Under the pieces are notes generated by a model, which was given only the letters and a program-made list of their open reading frames with translations, had not been told where the DNA came from and ran no database searches. Below are positions 1 through 7,714 of a stretch of 33,556 nt of DNA, one piece after another (the first letter of the stretch is position 1; every line of letters begins with the position of its first letter). The stretch is from RSA11 sp965652565 (lineage in GTDB: Bacteria > Actinomycetota > Thermoleophilia > Solirubrobacterales > 70-9). The DNA is taken from positions 1-33,556 of the forward strand of contig CBFGWL010000025.1 in NCBI GenBank assembly GCA_965652565.1. The letters are read 5' to 3'. Made by a program: the position numbers and the translations under genes.

Positions 1-122
1 AGCTCGCGGGCGAGCGTGGTGTCCGCGTAGCAGTGGCGGATGTCGCCGGAGCGGTTCGTGCGCTGGGCCCTCGACGAGGCCGCGATCTGAGCCGGACCGA
101 GCGAAACGTAAAGTAGGAAGTA
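1..122 (-). pseudogene. possible 3' remnant of an NAD-dependent epimerase/dehydratase
   Basis: Read on the minus strand, bases 57 down to 1 encode a peptide containing GDIRHCYADTTLARE. This closely resembles the C-terminal substrate-binding segment of UDP-sugar epimerases, which usually reads GDIRHC-[YF]-AD followed by a leucine-rich helix. In that family the motif lies about 250 residues after the start. Here the frame meets a stop at 123-125 and has no ATG, GTG or TTG before the motif, so the Rossmann part is missing. It therefore looks like the broken 3' end of a gene that runs off the left edge. The resemblance is recalled from the family, not searched. The alternative is the tail of an unrecognised plus-strand gene: one plus frame is open to a stop at 114-116, and another ends at 88-90. 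Confidence 0.3.
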
Positions 123-132
123 CTACTCTACG
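107..132. promoter_or_regulatory. 26-bp inverted repeat upstream of acyl-CoA dehydrogenase (operator candidate)
   Basis: CGTAAAGTAG at 107-116 and CTACTCTACG at 123-132 form an inverted repeat (9 of 10 positions) around a 6-base spacer. It ends 64 bases before the GTG start of the downstream gene. The size and symmetry suit a TetR- or GntR-type dimer, and fatty-acid degradation genes are commonly controlled this way. TACTCT and TACGCT hexamers inside or beside it could serve as -10 boxes. No cognate regulator can be named. Confidence 0.45.
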
Positions 133-196
133 CTTTCGGCTCCGCCCACCTGCGGCGGTGCGCGTTCCGACTACAGATCGCCAAGGAGGAGACCCC

Positions 197-1393
197 GTGG
201 CCACCGTCATCAAGCCCTCGCACGACGCCAAGCGCAAGCACTTCCTCTTCAGCGACGAGCACCTCGACCTGCGCGAGTCGATGCGAGCCTGGGTCGAGAA
301 CGAGCTCTACCCGCACCGCAACGAGTGGGAGGAGACGACGTGGCCCAACGAGATCATGCGCCGCGCCGGCGAGCTGGGCTACCTGGGCCTGTGCTTCCCC
401 GAGGAGTACGGTGGCCAGGGCGGCGACTACTTCTACTCCCTGGTGCGGGCCGAGTGCATGAGCTACTCGGGCTCGGGCGGCACCAACATGGGCTTCGCGG
501 TGCAGACCGACATGGTCCTGCCCCCCATCCACCTGCTCGGCACCGAGGAGCAGAAGCAGCGCTATCTAGTCCCCGGCATCAAAGGCGAGCGCATCGGGTG
601 TCTGTGCATCACCGAACCGGGCGCCGGCTCGGACGTCGCGGGCATCCGCACGACGGCGCGCCGCGACGGCGACGAATACGTGATCAACGGGTCGAAGATC
701 TTCATCACAAACGGCGCGCGCGCCGACTTCGGGATCATCGTCACGAAGACCGATCCGGAGGCTCGCCATGAGGGCATCACCCTCTTCGTGGTGGACCTGC
801 GCGACGAGGACGGCAACCCGGTCCCCGGCTTCTCCGTCTCGCGCACGCTCGAGAAGATGGGCATGCACGCCTCGGATACGGCCGAGCTCGCCTTCGAGGA
901 CATGCGCGTTCCCGCCGACGCCGTACTCGGCGAGGTCGGCAAGGGCTTCTACCACATCTCCTGGGAGCTCCAGGGCGAGCGCCTCGTCGCCGCGGCGGGC
1001 TGCTACGCCGGCGCGGAGCGCATGTTCGAGCGCACGCTCGAGTACGCCAAGGAGCGCGAGGCATTCGGCCGCCCGATCGGGCGCTTCCAGGCGATCCGCC
1101 ACAAGTTCGCCGACATGGCGACGAAGATCGAGGCCGCCAAACAGCTCGTCCACGCCACCGCCTGGCGCTTCGCCAACGGCGAGTACCCGGTGCGCGAGAT
1201 CACGATGGCCAAGCTCTACGCCTCGCGCGTGTGCCACGAGGTGGCCGACGAGTGCGTGCAGATCCTCGGCGGCTACGGCTACATGAAGGAGTACGAGATC
1301 GAGCGCGCCTACCGCGACCAGCGCCTGAACCGCATCGGCGCGGGCACCGACGAGATCATGCTCGACGTGATCGGGCGCTCGTACGGGATCTAG
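197..1393 (+). CDS. acyl-CoA dehydrogenase (FadE-like), paralogue 1
   Basis: FAD-dependent acyl-CoA dehydrogenase of 398 residues. It oxidises acyl-CoA to trans-2-enoyl-CoA in the first step of beta-oxidation and passes electrons to ETF. The helical N-terminal domain is followed by the family motif ITEPGAGSDV and the flavin/substrate segment NGSKIFITNG, then a C-terminal helical domain with REAFGRPIGRFQAIRH and QILGGYGYMKEY. The usual C-terminal catalytic Glu of medium-chain enzymes is absent (the site reads GAGTDEIM). Glu261 in ELQGERLV sits where long-chain and isovaleryl-CoA dehydrogenases carry their base. The GTG at 197 is chosen because AAGGAGGA at 183-190 lies 6 bases upstream; an earlier in-frame GTG at 158 has no such site. 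The stop shares a CTAG with the stop of the convergent gene. Substrate chain length is unknown. Confidence 0.9.
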   Translation: MATVIKPSHDAKRKHFLFSDEHLDLRESMRAWVENELYPHRNEWEETTWPNEIMRRAGELGYLGLCFPEEYGGQGGDYFYSLVRAECMSYSGSGGTNMGFAVQTDMVLPPIHLLGTEEQKQRYLVPGIKGERIGCLCITEPGAGSDVAGIRTTARRDGDEYVINGSKIFITNGARADFGIIVTKTDPEARHEGITLFVVDLRDEDGNPVPGFSVSRTLEKMGMHASDTAELAFEDMRVPADAVLGEVGKGFYHISWELQGERLVAAAGCYAGAERMFERTLEYAKEREAFGRPIGRFQAIRHKFADMATKIEAAKQLVHATAWRFANGEYPVREITMAKLYASRVCHEVADECVQILGGYGYMKEYEIERAYRDQRLNRIGAGTDEIMLDVIGRSYGI

Positions 1394-2133
1394 GCCTCGG
1401 CCGGCCGCCGTCGCAGACGGCGGTACAGGCCCCAAGCGGAGAGGCCCGCGATCAGCAGCCCGATCGCGGTGAGCCCGCCGCCGATCCAGACGAGCCAGCT
1501 CACTCGCAGGCCCGCCTCGGCGTTGACGGCGATCCCGCGGCTGCCGTCGGCGTTCGCCACGAGGACGGTCCAGGTGCCGCCTCGGACATCCCAGTCGATC
1601 GCCTGCTCACCGGGCCCCTCGCTGCTCGCCACCCAGAAGTCCTGATCGCCGGGCGCGGCGCGCAGGCGTCCGCCCGTCACCTGCTCGTAGATCGGCTCGC
1701 CGCCCCATTCGTCGAAGCCACTCCCGTCCCAGTCGGCGAGCACGGTGTGTTCGGCACCGCGCAGGAACGCGGCCACGTCCTCGGCGGGACCGATGCCGAC
1801 GAAGACCGGATCGCCGCTCGCGCCCTCGACCGCGATCCGCACCGACGCCTTGGCGTCGCTCACGTCGAGCCCGGCGGACGGTCCTAGGTCGATCGGATCG
1901 GTGACGAGCGCGTAGCCGGGGCTGCGCAGCAGCTCGGTGTCGGTCGTGTAGTAGCCGCCATCGTCGCGGGCGAAGGCGTGCAGCGCCAGAAGCGCAAGGC
2001 CTGCGGCCAGGATGAGCGCGCCGAACAACCCGGCGAGCGAGAGGAGGATGGTCCCGAGCGCGCCCGGCTTACGCCGGGGCTCGGGCGACGGCGCCGCTGC
2101 TTGCGCCTCGGGTGCGCTGGGCCCGGATGCCAT
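1390..2133 (-). CDS. two-helix membrane protein of unknown function
   Basis: 247 residues, family not recognised. A Pro/Ala-rich cytoplasmic head of about 22 residues leads into a hydrophobic helix at about 25-52. An extracytoplasmic domain of about 150 residues follows, rich in Asp, Gly and Trp (DWDGSGFDEWGGEPIYEQ, DFWVASSEGPGEQ). A second helix lies at about 211-236, and the protein ends in an Arg-rich tail. The outer domain looks beta-rich and repeats the pattern of short actinobacterial two-TM proteins, but no catalytic motif is visible. It converges with the acyl-CoA dehydrogenase, the two stops sharing four bases (CTAG). A hexamer TACGGT on the minus strand lies 11 bases before the ATG and there is no clear Shine-Dalgarno site, so the transcript may have a very short leader. 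Confidence 0.75.
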   Translation of the reverse strand: MASGPSAPEAQAAAPSPEPRRKPGALGTILLSLAGLFGALILAAGLALLALHAFARDDGGYYTTDTELLRSPGYALVTDPIDLGPSAGLDVSDAKASVRIAVEGASGDPVFVGIGPAEDVAAFLRGAEHTVLADWDGSGFDEWGGEPIYEQVTGGRLRAAPGDQDFWVASSEGPGEQAIDWDVRGGTWTVLVANADGSRGIAVNAEAGLRVSWLVWIGGGLTAIGLLIAGLSAWGLYRRLRRRPAEA

Positions 2134-2286
2134 GGCTACCGGCGACCGTAGCGCGGCGTCACGGCCCCGGACCCGCGGGAAATCTGCCCACCGTGCGGTT
2201 GTCGGTTGCCCCCGCGGCCGCGCGCACGTAGCATCGAACGGCTTTTCCGGGGGGAGATCAGGTCAACCCGGATGGAGGTTAGGGAT

Positions 2287-3534
2287 ATGCAGAGGTGCAT
2301 CGCGGCCCTCGTCGGCTGCCTAGTTGCACTCGCGCTCGTACCGGCGGCGGCTAACGCGAAGGCGGAGTTCGTGCCGGGCGAGGTAATCGTCAAGTTCTCG
2401 GACGACGCAACGGCCAAGCAACGCGCCGCGGCCACGAAGGCGGCGGGGGTCCTGGAACGGATCGCGCCCGTGCGGGGCGTCGGCGCACGACTCGTTGAGG
2501 TCACGGGCAACGTGCGCGGGGCGGTCCGAGCGCTCGAGCGCTCGCCGGCCGTCGAGTACGCCGAGCCGAACTACATCTACCGCGCGCTCGCCACGCCGAA
2601 CGACCCGCGCTTCGACGAGCTGTGGGGCCTGCACAACACCGGGCAGGGCGGCGGCACGGCCGACGCCGACATCGACGCGCCGGAGGGCTGGGATCTACTC
2701 GGCCTCTCCTCGTTCCCGGGCAGCGGCGGCGCCAAGGTCGGCATCGTCGACACGGGGATCATGCAGGGCCACCCCGAGTTCGCTGGGCGTGTCGCCGACT
2801 GCGGCGGGGTGAACAACTTCGGGATCAGCCTGCTGATCCTGATCCTGTTCTCCGACCCCACGATCGTGGACGGCAAGTGCGAGGACGACAACGGGCACGG
2901 CACCCACGTCGCGGGCACCATCGCCGCGAACGCCAACAACGGCACCGGGGTGGCGGGCGTCGCCTTCAACTCCCCGCTCGCGATCTGCAAGGGCCTGAAC
3001 GGCCAGGGCTCGGGGACGCTCGTGATGATCGCCAACTGCATCACGTGGCTGGCCGATCGGGACGTGGCCGTGATCTCGATGTCGCTCGGCGGGTCGTCCG
3101 GCTCGCAGGCGCTCCATGACGCCGTGCGCGACGCGACGGACTCCGGAGCCCTCGTGGTCGCAGCCGCGGGCAACTCGGGGAACTCCTCGCTGAGCTACCC
3201 GGCTGCCTACCCGGAGGTGGTCTCCGTGGCGGCCACCGACCGCAACGACCAGCGCGCGTCGTTCTCGCAGTACAACGACGACGTCGAGGTCGCCGCGCCG
3301 GGCGTGGACGTGCTCTCCACGTGGCACGACGGCGGCTACCGCTCCGCGTCGGGCACCTCGATGGCGACCCCGCACGCCGCGGCGGTCGCGGCGCTGATCG
3401 CGGGCAGCAATCCGTCCGGCGGCCCCGACGAGTGGCGCGCCGAGTTGCAGGCGGCGACCGACGACCTCGGTGAGCCCGGCCGCGATCCGCAGTACGGGTT
3501 CGGCCGCGTGAACCTCTCGAAGGTCACGCCGTAG
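2287..3534 (+). CDS. secreted subtilisin-family (S8) serine protease
   Basis: 415-residue secreted endopeptidase. An Arg-containing signal peptide with a hydrophobic core ends near ANA at about residue 24. An I9-like propeptide follows (FVPGEVIVKF to YAEPNYIY), a form that normally acts as chaperone and inhibitor and is cleaved off. The catalytic domain shows Asp155 in VGIVDTGI, His204 in DDNGHGTHVAG, the oxyanion Asn in AAAGNSGN, and Ser358 in SGTSMATPHA, so the triad is complete. The overall plan is thermitase/fervidolysin-like. Short Cys-containing loops (VADCGGVNN, DGKCEDD, LAICKG, IANCIT) could form disulfides. ATG 2287 is chosen because GGAGGT at 2274-2279 is 7 bases upstream and the signal peptide starts there. 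A 12-bp hairpin follows the stop, so it is probably monocistronic. Its substrate is unknown; nutrient scavenging is the simple guess. Confidence 0.93.
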   Translation: MQRCIAALVGCLVALALVPAAANAKAEFVPGEVIVKFSDDATAKQRAAATKAAGVLERIAPVRGVGARLVEVTGNVRGAVRALERSPAVEYAEPNYIYRALATPNDPRFDELWGLHNTGQGGGTADADIDAPEGWDLLGLSSFPGSGGAKVGIVDTGIMQGHPEFAGRVADCGGVNNFGISLLILILFSDPTIVDGKCEDDNGHGTHVAGTIAANANNGTGVAGVAFNSPLAICKGLNGQGSGTLVMIANCITWLADRDVAVISMSLGGSSGSQALHDAVRDATDSGALVVAAAGNSGNSSLSYPAAYPEVVSVAATDRNDQRASFSQYNDDVEVAAPGVDVLSTWHDGGYRSASGTSMATPHAAAVAALIAGSNPSGGPDEWRAELQAATDDLGEPGRDPQYGFGRVNLSKVTP

Positions 3535-3546
3535 GCGAATGGGAAC

Positions 3547-3578
3547 GGGGGCCCGAGGCGATGCGTCCTCGGGCCCCC
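3547..3578 (+). terminator. 12-bp GC hairpin after the protease gene
   Basis: GGGGGCCCGAGG at 3547-3558 pairs perfectly with CCTCGGGCCCCC at 3567-3578 across an 8-base loop, starting 13 bases after the protease stop. There is no T-run, which is common for terminators in high-GC actinobacteria. It also argues that the DUF445 gene starts downstream of it. Confidence 0.6.
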
Positions 3579-3583
3579 TCGCC

Positions 3584-3589
3584 TACGAT
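3584..3589 (+). promoter_or_regulatory. -10 box for leaderless DUF445 transcript
   Basis: TACGAT fits the actinobacterial TANNNT -10 consensus and lies 6 bases before the GTG at 3596. Transcription would start at or next to the start codon. No Shine-Dalgarno sequence is present between them. Confidence 0.45.
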
Positions 3590-3595
3590 CCGCCG

Positions 3596-4888
3596 GTGGT
3601 CGGGGCGGTCGACATCCTGGGGGCCGAGCTGGATCTCGAGCTGCTCTCGATCCCGGTCATCGCCGCGCTGATCGGCTACGGCACGAACTGGATCGCGGTG
3701 AAGATGCTGTTCTTCCCCGTCCGTTTCTGGGGCGTGCGGCTGAACGTCGTGCGCTGGCTCGCGCAGTTCCTGCCGCGGCGCGTGCAGGCCCTCCCGGGCC
3801 TGGTCCAGGGCGGCATCGGCTGGCAGGGGATCATCCCCGCCCGCGCCGCGAAGATGGGCTCGATCGCGGTCGACAAGGGGATCGCCAAGCTGGGCAGCCC
3901 GCGCGAGTTCTACGACTGCCTCGACCCCGAGGCGATGGCCGACCACATCATCGCCGAGACTCGCAGCGAGATCCGCGAGCTCGTGGAGCGCATCGTCGAG
4001 CGGGAGCACCCCGGGCTGTGGCGTGACGTGCCGCCCCGGCTGCGCGAGCGCATCTTCCGCCGCGTCGAAGCCGAGCTGCCCGCGATCGCGAAGGAGATCA
4101 CGCGCGACGTCGGCGAGCACATCGAGCAGCTCTTCGACGTCAAGCTCATGGTGATCCGCCACATCGAGGAGAACCCGGCGCTCGCGAACCGCATCTTCCT
4201 GGAGGTCGGCGCCAAGGAACTGCGCTTCATCATCAACTCGGGGCTGATCTTCGGCTTCATCCTGGGCGTCTTCACGATCCCCCTGTACCTGGCGGTCGAC
4301 TCGTGGCTCGTCCTGCCCGTCGCCGGCGTCCTCGTCGGCTATCTGACGAACTGGATCGCCCTGCGGCTGATCTTCCAGCCCATGTATCCGCATCAGATCG
4401 GGCCGTTCAACATCCAGGGGCTCTTCATGCGCCGACAGCCCGAGGTCGCGGACGTCTACGCGAAGGTCATCGCCGACGACGTGGTGACGATGAGCAACGT
4501 GAGCGACGAGCTGCTCAGGGGGCCCCGCTCGGACCGGACCCGGGCGTTGGTGCGGTCCCGCCTGCGGCCGGCCGTCGATCGTGCGCTCGGTGCCGCGCGG
4601 CTGCCGGTACGCGTCGCGTTCGGCGTGCGCGAGTACGAGTCGGTACGCGAGTCGCTCGCCACGGAGGCGGTCGACGTGACCATGGCGCCGCTGCGCGATC
4701 CGGGGTTCGAAGGTCGGCAGTCGGCCGCGGTTCGCGAATTGCTCGCGCGCCGGATGCGCCAGCTGCCCGAACCGGACTTCGCCGAACTGCTGCGCGCCGC
4801 CGTTGAAGAGGACGAGTGGATGCTGATCCTTCTGGGCGGCGTGCTCGGATTTATCGCCGGTTGCCTGCAGATAGCTTTCGTCCTGTGA
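3596..4888 (+). CDS. DUF445 family membrane protein
   Basis: 430 residues, DUF445 family. An N-terminal membrane segment with the family motif GYGTNWIAVKMLFFP is followed by a long amphipathic, charged helical region (LREFYDCL-like to RRVEAELP, about residues 100-200). A second hydrophobic pair repeats the motif as GYLTNWIALRLIFQPMYP, and a C-terminal hydrophobic helix ends the protein (LILLGGVLGFIAGCLQIAFVL region). The two NWIA motifs show the internal duplication typical of the family. The biochemical function is not established. GTG 3596 is preferred over ATG 3539 because the latter would place a terminator-like hairpin inside the coding region and add a sequence lacking family features. 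Its TGA overlaps the GTG of the next gene, so the two are translationally coupled. Confidence 0.8.
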   Translation: MVGAVDILGAELDLELLSIPVIAALIGYGTNWIAVKMLFFPVRFWGVRLNVVRWLAQFLPRRVQALPGLVQGGIGWQGIIPARAAKMGSIAVDKGIAKLGSPREFYDCLDPEAMADHIIAETRSEIRELVERIVEREHPGLWRDVPPRLRERIFRRVEAELPAIAKEITRDVGEHIEQLFDVKLMVIRHIEENPALANRIFLEVGAKELRFIINSGLIFGFILGVFTIPLYLAVDSWLVLPVAGVLVGYLTNWIALRLIFQPMYPHQIGPFNIQGLFMRRQPEVADVYAKVIADDVVTMSNVSDELLRGPRSDRTRALVRSRLRPAVDRALGAARLPVRVAFGVREYESVRESLATEAVDVTMAPLRDPGFEGRQSAAVRELLARRMRQLPEPDFAELLRAAVEEDEWMLILLGGVLGFIAGCLQIAFVL

Positions 4889-5694
4889 CCGAGGAACGCC
4901 CGGAAACCCCGGAAGACCGGCAGTCACGACGCGGCGGTCCCCTCCCCGATCCGGCCACCATCGGCGGCGTGGCGCGGCTCGCCGCAGGCGCTTGGTGGCG
5001 CACCAACAAGTGGGCCGCCCAGACCGCCGTCGAGGCGACGCGACGCGCCGCCCAGGCGGCACGCTCCGGCGAGTCGCCGGTCGCGCTGCTCGAGGAGGCC
5101 GGGCGCCAGGTCGTGCGGACGGCCCGCGATGTCCTGGGCGTCGCCGAACTCGAACGGCGCTTGGGCCCGGCGAGCGAGGACGCCGACGAGCGCGAGGAGC
5201 TGCGCCGCCGCTGGGAGGAGCTGATCGAGCGCTCGGCGAGCGTCGACGACGAGGATGCGCACCCGGCCTTTCCCTACCTGTTCAACAACCTGGCGCCGGA
5301 CGAGGCACGGATCCTGCGGCTGCTCGCGATCGAGGGCCCGCAGGCGGCGGTGGACGTGCGGACGTGGCGGCCTCTTGGGATCGGGTCCACCGTGGTCGCG
5401 CCGGGGCTCACGATGATCGGACAGCGAGCGGGCTGCCGGGCGCTCGACCGCGTTCCCGTATACCTCTCGAACCTCTATCGGCTCGGCCTGATCTGGTTCT
5501 CGCGCGATCCGATCGACGACCTCGCGGCCTACCAGGTGCTCGAGGCACAGCCCGAGGTGCTCGAGGCCCTCGAGCGTGCAGGGCGGGGCACGACCGTGCG
5601 GCGCTCGATCAGGCTCACTCCGTTCGGCGAGCAGTTCGTGGCCGCCGCCCTCCCGAGCGAAGGGACGGCGGCCACCGTTGACGACGACGGTTAG
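4885..5694 (+). CDS. Abi-alpha-like (DUF4393-type) protein
   Basis: 269-residue soluble protein. The N-terminal half is helical and basic (WWRTNKWAAQTAVEATRRAAQAA, then an Arg/Glu-rich coiled-coil-like stretch). The C-terminal half begins around NNLAPDEARILRLLAIEGPQ and continues with PVYLSNLYRLGLIWFSRDPI and RRSIRLTPFGEQFVAA. The second half has the feel of a winged-helix module and matches my memory of the Abi-alpha (formerly DUF4393) family. That name derives from abortive-infection proteins, but most chromosomal members have no proven defence role. The GTG start overlaps the previous stop by four bases (GTGA), so it should be made in fixed ratio with the DUF445 membrane protein and may act with it at the membrane. 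The family call is moderate and the function unknown. Confidence 0.6.
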   Translation: MTEERPETPEDRQSRRGGPLPDPATIGGVARLAAGAWWRTNKWAAQTAVEATRRAAQAARSGESPVALLEEAGRQVVRTARDVLGVAELERRLGPASEDADEREELRRRWEELIERSASVDDEDAHPAFPYLFNNLAPDEARILRLLAIEGPQAAVDVRTWRPLGIGSTVVAPGLTMIGQRAGCRALDRVPVYLSNLYRLGLIWFSRDPIDDLAAYQVLEAQPEVLEALERAGRGTTVRRSIRLTPFGEQFVAAALPSEGTAATVDDDG

Positions 5695-5728
5695 GCGCGA
5701 CCCGCTGCGGAGCGCCGACGCGGCCGGG

Positions 5729-6133
5729 TTACGCGGGCGTCCCGGGGGCCTGCGGCTGCCCGCAATGCGCGCAGCGACTGGCGCCCACCGGGATGTCCGA
5801 GAGGCACTCCGTGCAGGCCCTGGTCTCCGGCGAGATGCCGCGCATCTCCTTGTAGCGGTTGTAGGGAACGACGATGAAGAAGTAGACGGCCGCGCCGATC
5901 GAAGCGAACGTGATCAGGGCGTTGATGAAGCTGCCGTAGAAGAACTCGCTGCCGTTGATCGTGAACGTGAGCGAGCTGAAGTCCGGCTCGCCGACGATCG
6001 CCCCGATGATCGGCGTGATGATGTTCGCGATCAGCGAGTTCACCAGTTCGACGACGGCCAGCGCCATCACGAGGGCTACCGCTGTCTCCAGCAGGTTGCC
6101 GCCGGTGATGAAGTCCTTGAACCCCTTGATCAT
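5729..6133 (-). CDS. mscL: large-conductance mechanosensitive channel with C-terminal zinc ribbon
   Basis: 134-residue MscL. It forms a homopentameric membrane pore that opens under membrane tension during osmotic downshock. The N-terminal amphipathic helix and first helix read MIKGFKDFITGGNLLETAVALVMALA, with the pore-lining Gly/Ala/Val pattern. The periplasmic loop spans about residues 45-72, and the second helix (INALITFASIGAAVYFFIVVP) is followed by a cytoplasmic tail. The tail departs from the E. coli helical bundle: Cys107, Cys110, Cys121 and Cys124 form a CxxC-CxxC zinc ribbon. The start is fixed by AAGGAGG just upstream; an open frame extends further up but has no site. It lies downstream of the YVTN gene in the same direction, with a 94-base gap. 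Confidence 0.93.
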   Translation of the reverse strand: MIKGFKDFITGGNLLETAVALVMALAVVELVNSLIANIITPIIGAIVGEPDFSSLTFTINGSEFFYGSFINALITFASIGAAVYFFIVVPYNRYKEMRGISPETRACTECLSDIPVGASRCAHCGQPQAPGTPA

Positions 6134-6227
6134 GAGGCCCTCCTTCGGTTGATTCACCCCCCGGCAGCGCGACCGTACCACCGCCTCGTCGTCCCGCCTG
6201 AACGAATCGTTGCCGCCGGGTTGGCGC

Positions 6228-7565
6228 TCAGCGGACGACGCGGACCAAGCGTGAGCGGACTTGCTTTTCGCCCAACGGCCCTGTTGCCCTCAGCTTGAGC
6301 CGGGCCGTGACCTTGCCACCCTTGCTCAAGGCGCGGGTGGCCGGGACAACCGCCCTGTTCGGGACGCGGAGCCTGACGTTCTTGGACGCGCCCCTGGCCA
6401 GGGTTCGAGCCTGCGGGGCCAGCGCGTAGCGCCGCGCCCGCTTGCCGGGCCGGCGAATGACCAGTCGTCCGCGAATGCGCGCCTCGCAGCCCACGCCGCT
6501 GCACTTCAGGGTCGCCTTGATCCGCCTCAGCGAACCCTGCCGGCGCTTCGCCTTGAGCCGCGCCCGCCAACGGGGCACAACCGGATTGGGGGTGATCGCG
6601 ATGCCGATCGGGTCTGCTCCGACCGGAATGGTTTCGCCGACCTTGGTTCGGGTCTTCAAGTCAATAATCGCGACGCTGTCGGGGCCGTTGAGGGTGACGT
6701 AGGCCCGATCGCCATCCGGCGTGATCGCGATCCCAAGCGGGAGGGAACCGACGGCGCCCATCGAGATGTTGCCCGGCAGCTTTTCGTCCGTCGCAAGATC
6801 GAACACCGAGACGTTGCCGTGGCCGGCGTTCGCCACGTAGCCGTACTTCCCGTCGGGATCGATCTCGATCGCGTGCGGGAGCGTGCCGAACCCCGTGATC
6901 GTGGCGACGTGAGAGTTGGCCTCGGTGTCGATCACCTCGACGAACTGCTGACCGTCCGTGGTGACATAGGCACGGTCCCCGCTGGGGCTGATCGCGACCG
7001 CGCGTGGGTCGGGCGAGACGGCGATGTCCGCTCCCACCTTGGTGTTGGTCTCGGTGTCGATCACCGAGACGCTGTCATCCGTGCCGTGGTTCGCGACGTA
7101 GGCGCGCTCGCCGTCGGGCGTGATCGCGACCCCGTAGGGCACGTTCCCGACTTCGATGTCGTCGCCGACCTTGGTATCGGTCTCGAGGTCGATCACCGTG
7201 ACGTCGTCGTCGGCGGCGTTCGTCACGTACGCGCGCGAGCCGTCGGGCGTGATCGCGATGTCGTAGGGCGCGTTGCCGACGTCGATCGAGGTGACGGCGC
7301 CGGTCGCGATGTCGATCGCCGACACGGTGTCGCCCTCCTCGTTGACCACGTAGGCGCGCTCGCCGTCGGGCGTGATCGCAATCTGGCGCGCGTCGTCGCC
7401 GACCGCGATCTCCGGGCCGACCCCGAGGTGGGTGAACGTGTTGAACGCCGAGACGCTGTCGTCGGCGGCGTTGGTGACGTACGCGCGATACGCCTCGGCG
7501 GGAGTGGTCGCGAGCACCGCGATGAACGCGCTCGCCACCAGGACGCCCAAACCCCGGATCCCCAT
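6228..7565 (-). CDS. secreted YVTN beta-propeller repeat protein with basic C-terminal domain
   Basis: 445 residues. A signal peptide with core GVLVASAFIAVLA ends near AEA. About seven repeats of 42-45 residues follow. Each has the pattern ITPDGxRAYVxN, then a short strand ending in SVID or TVID and K-V-G, which is the hallmark of YVTN/SMP-30-like propellers; seven copies make one closed seven-blade wheel. From about residue 327 the protein changes to a domain of about 115 residues loaded with Arg and Lys (RWRARLKAKRR, RRPGKRARRYAL), with one Cys pair (LKCSGVGCEA). That tail resembles the beta-sandwich appendices often seen on secreted proteins of Solirubrobacterales. Enzymatic function is not apparent; binding or a surface role is likely. 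The start is ATG 7565 behind GAGGGG. Confidence 0.85.
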   Translation of the reverse strand: MGIRGLGVLVASAFIAVLATTPAEAYRAYVTNAADDSVSAFNTFTHLGVGPEIAVGDDARQIAITPDGERAYVVNEEGDTVSAIDIATGAVTSIDVGNAPYDIAITPDGSRAYVTNAADDDVTVIDLETDTKVGDDIEVGNVPYGVAITPDGERAYVANHGTDDSVSVIDTETNTKVGADIAVSPDPRAVAISPSGDRAYVTTDGQQFVEVIDTEANSHVATITGFGTLPHAIEIDPDGKYGYVANAGHGNVSVFDLATDEKLPGNISMGAVGSLPLGIAITPDGDRAYVTLNGPDSVAIIDLKTRTKVGETIPVGADPIGIAITPNPVVPRWRARLKAKRRQGSLRRIKATLKCSGVGCEARIRGRLVIRRPGKRARRYALAPQARTLARGASKNVRLRVPNRAVVPATRALSKGGKVTARLKLRATGPLGEKQVRSRLVRVVR

Positions 7566-7714
7566 GTTGACCCCTCTGCGTCGACCCCCGTCAATAACCG
7601 CGGGCGAACGTAACACGCATGCCCCCGCGGGCGCAACGACTTTGCGAGATCCGGGATGCACCCTCGCGGCGCTGAACCGGGCCGTCGCGAGCACCGCATG
7701 CAAGGATGCGAGCC

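Noticed and set aside
3539..3595. ATG at 3539 as the DUF445 start
   Set aside because: It would place a 12-bp terminator-like hairpin inside the coding region, while GTG 3596 follows a good -10 box and starts nearer the family core.
4700..4720. GGTTCGAA-like T-loop sequence suggesting a tRNA
   Set aside because: It lies within the DUF445 coding region and no acceptor or anticodon stem could be folded around it. No tRNA was seen in the window.
3524..5062. Minus-strand open frame opposite the DUF445 gene
   Set aside because: Mirror of the coding strand; repeated Asp/Val/Leu dipeptides and no domain.
6560..7500. Regular DNA repeats in the minus-strand propeller gene as a possible CRISPR or tandem repeat array
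   Set aside because: The spacing of about 130 bases and the reading frame match repeated YVTN protein blades; no short identical repeats with unique spacers.
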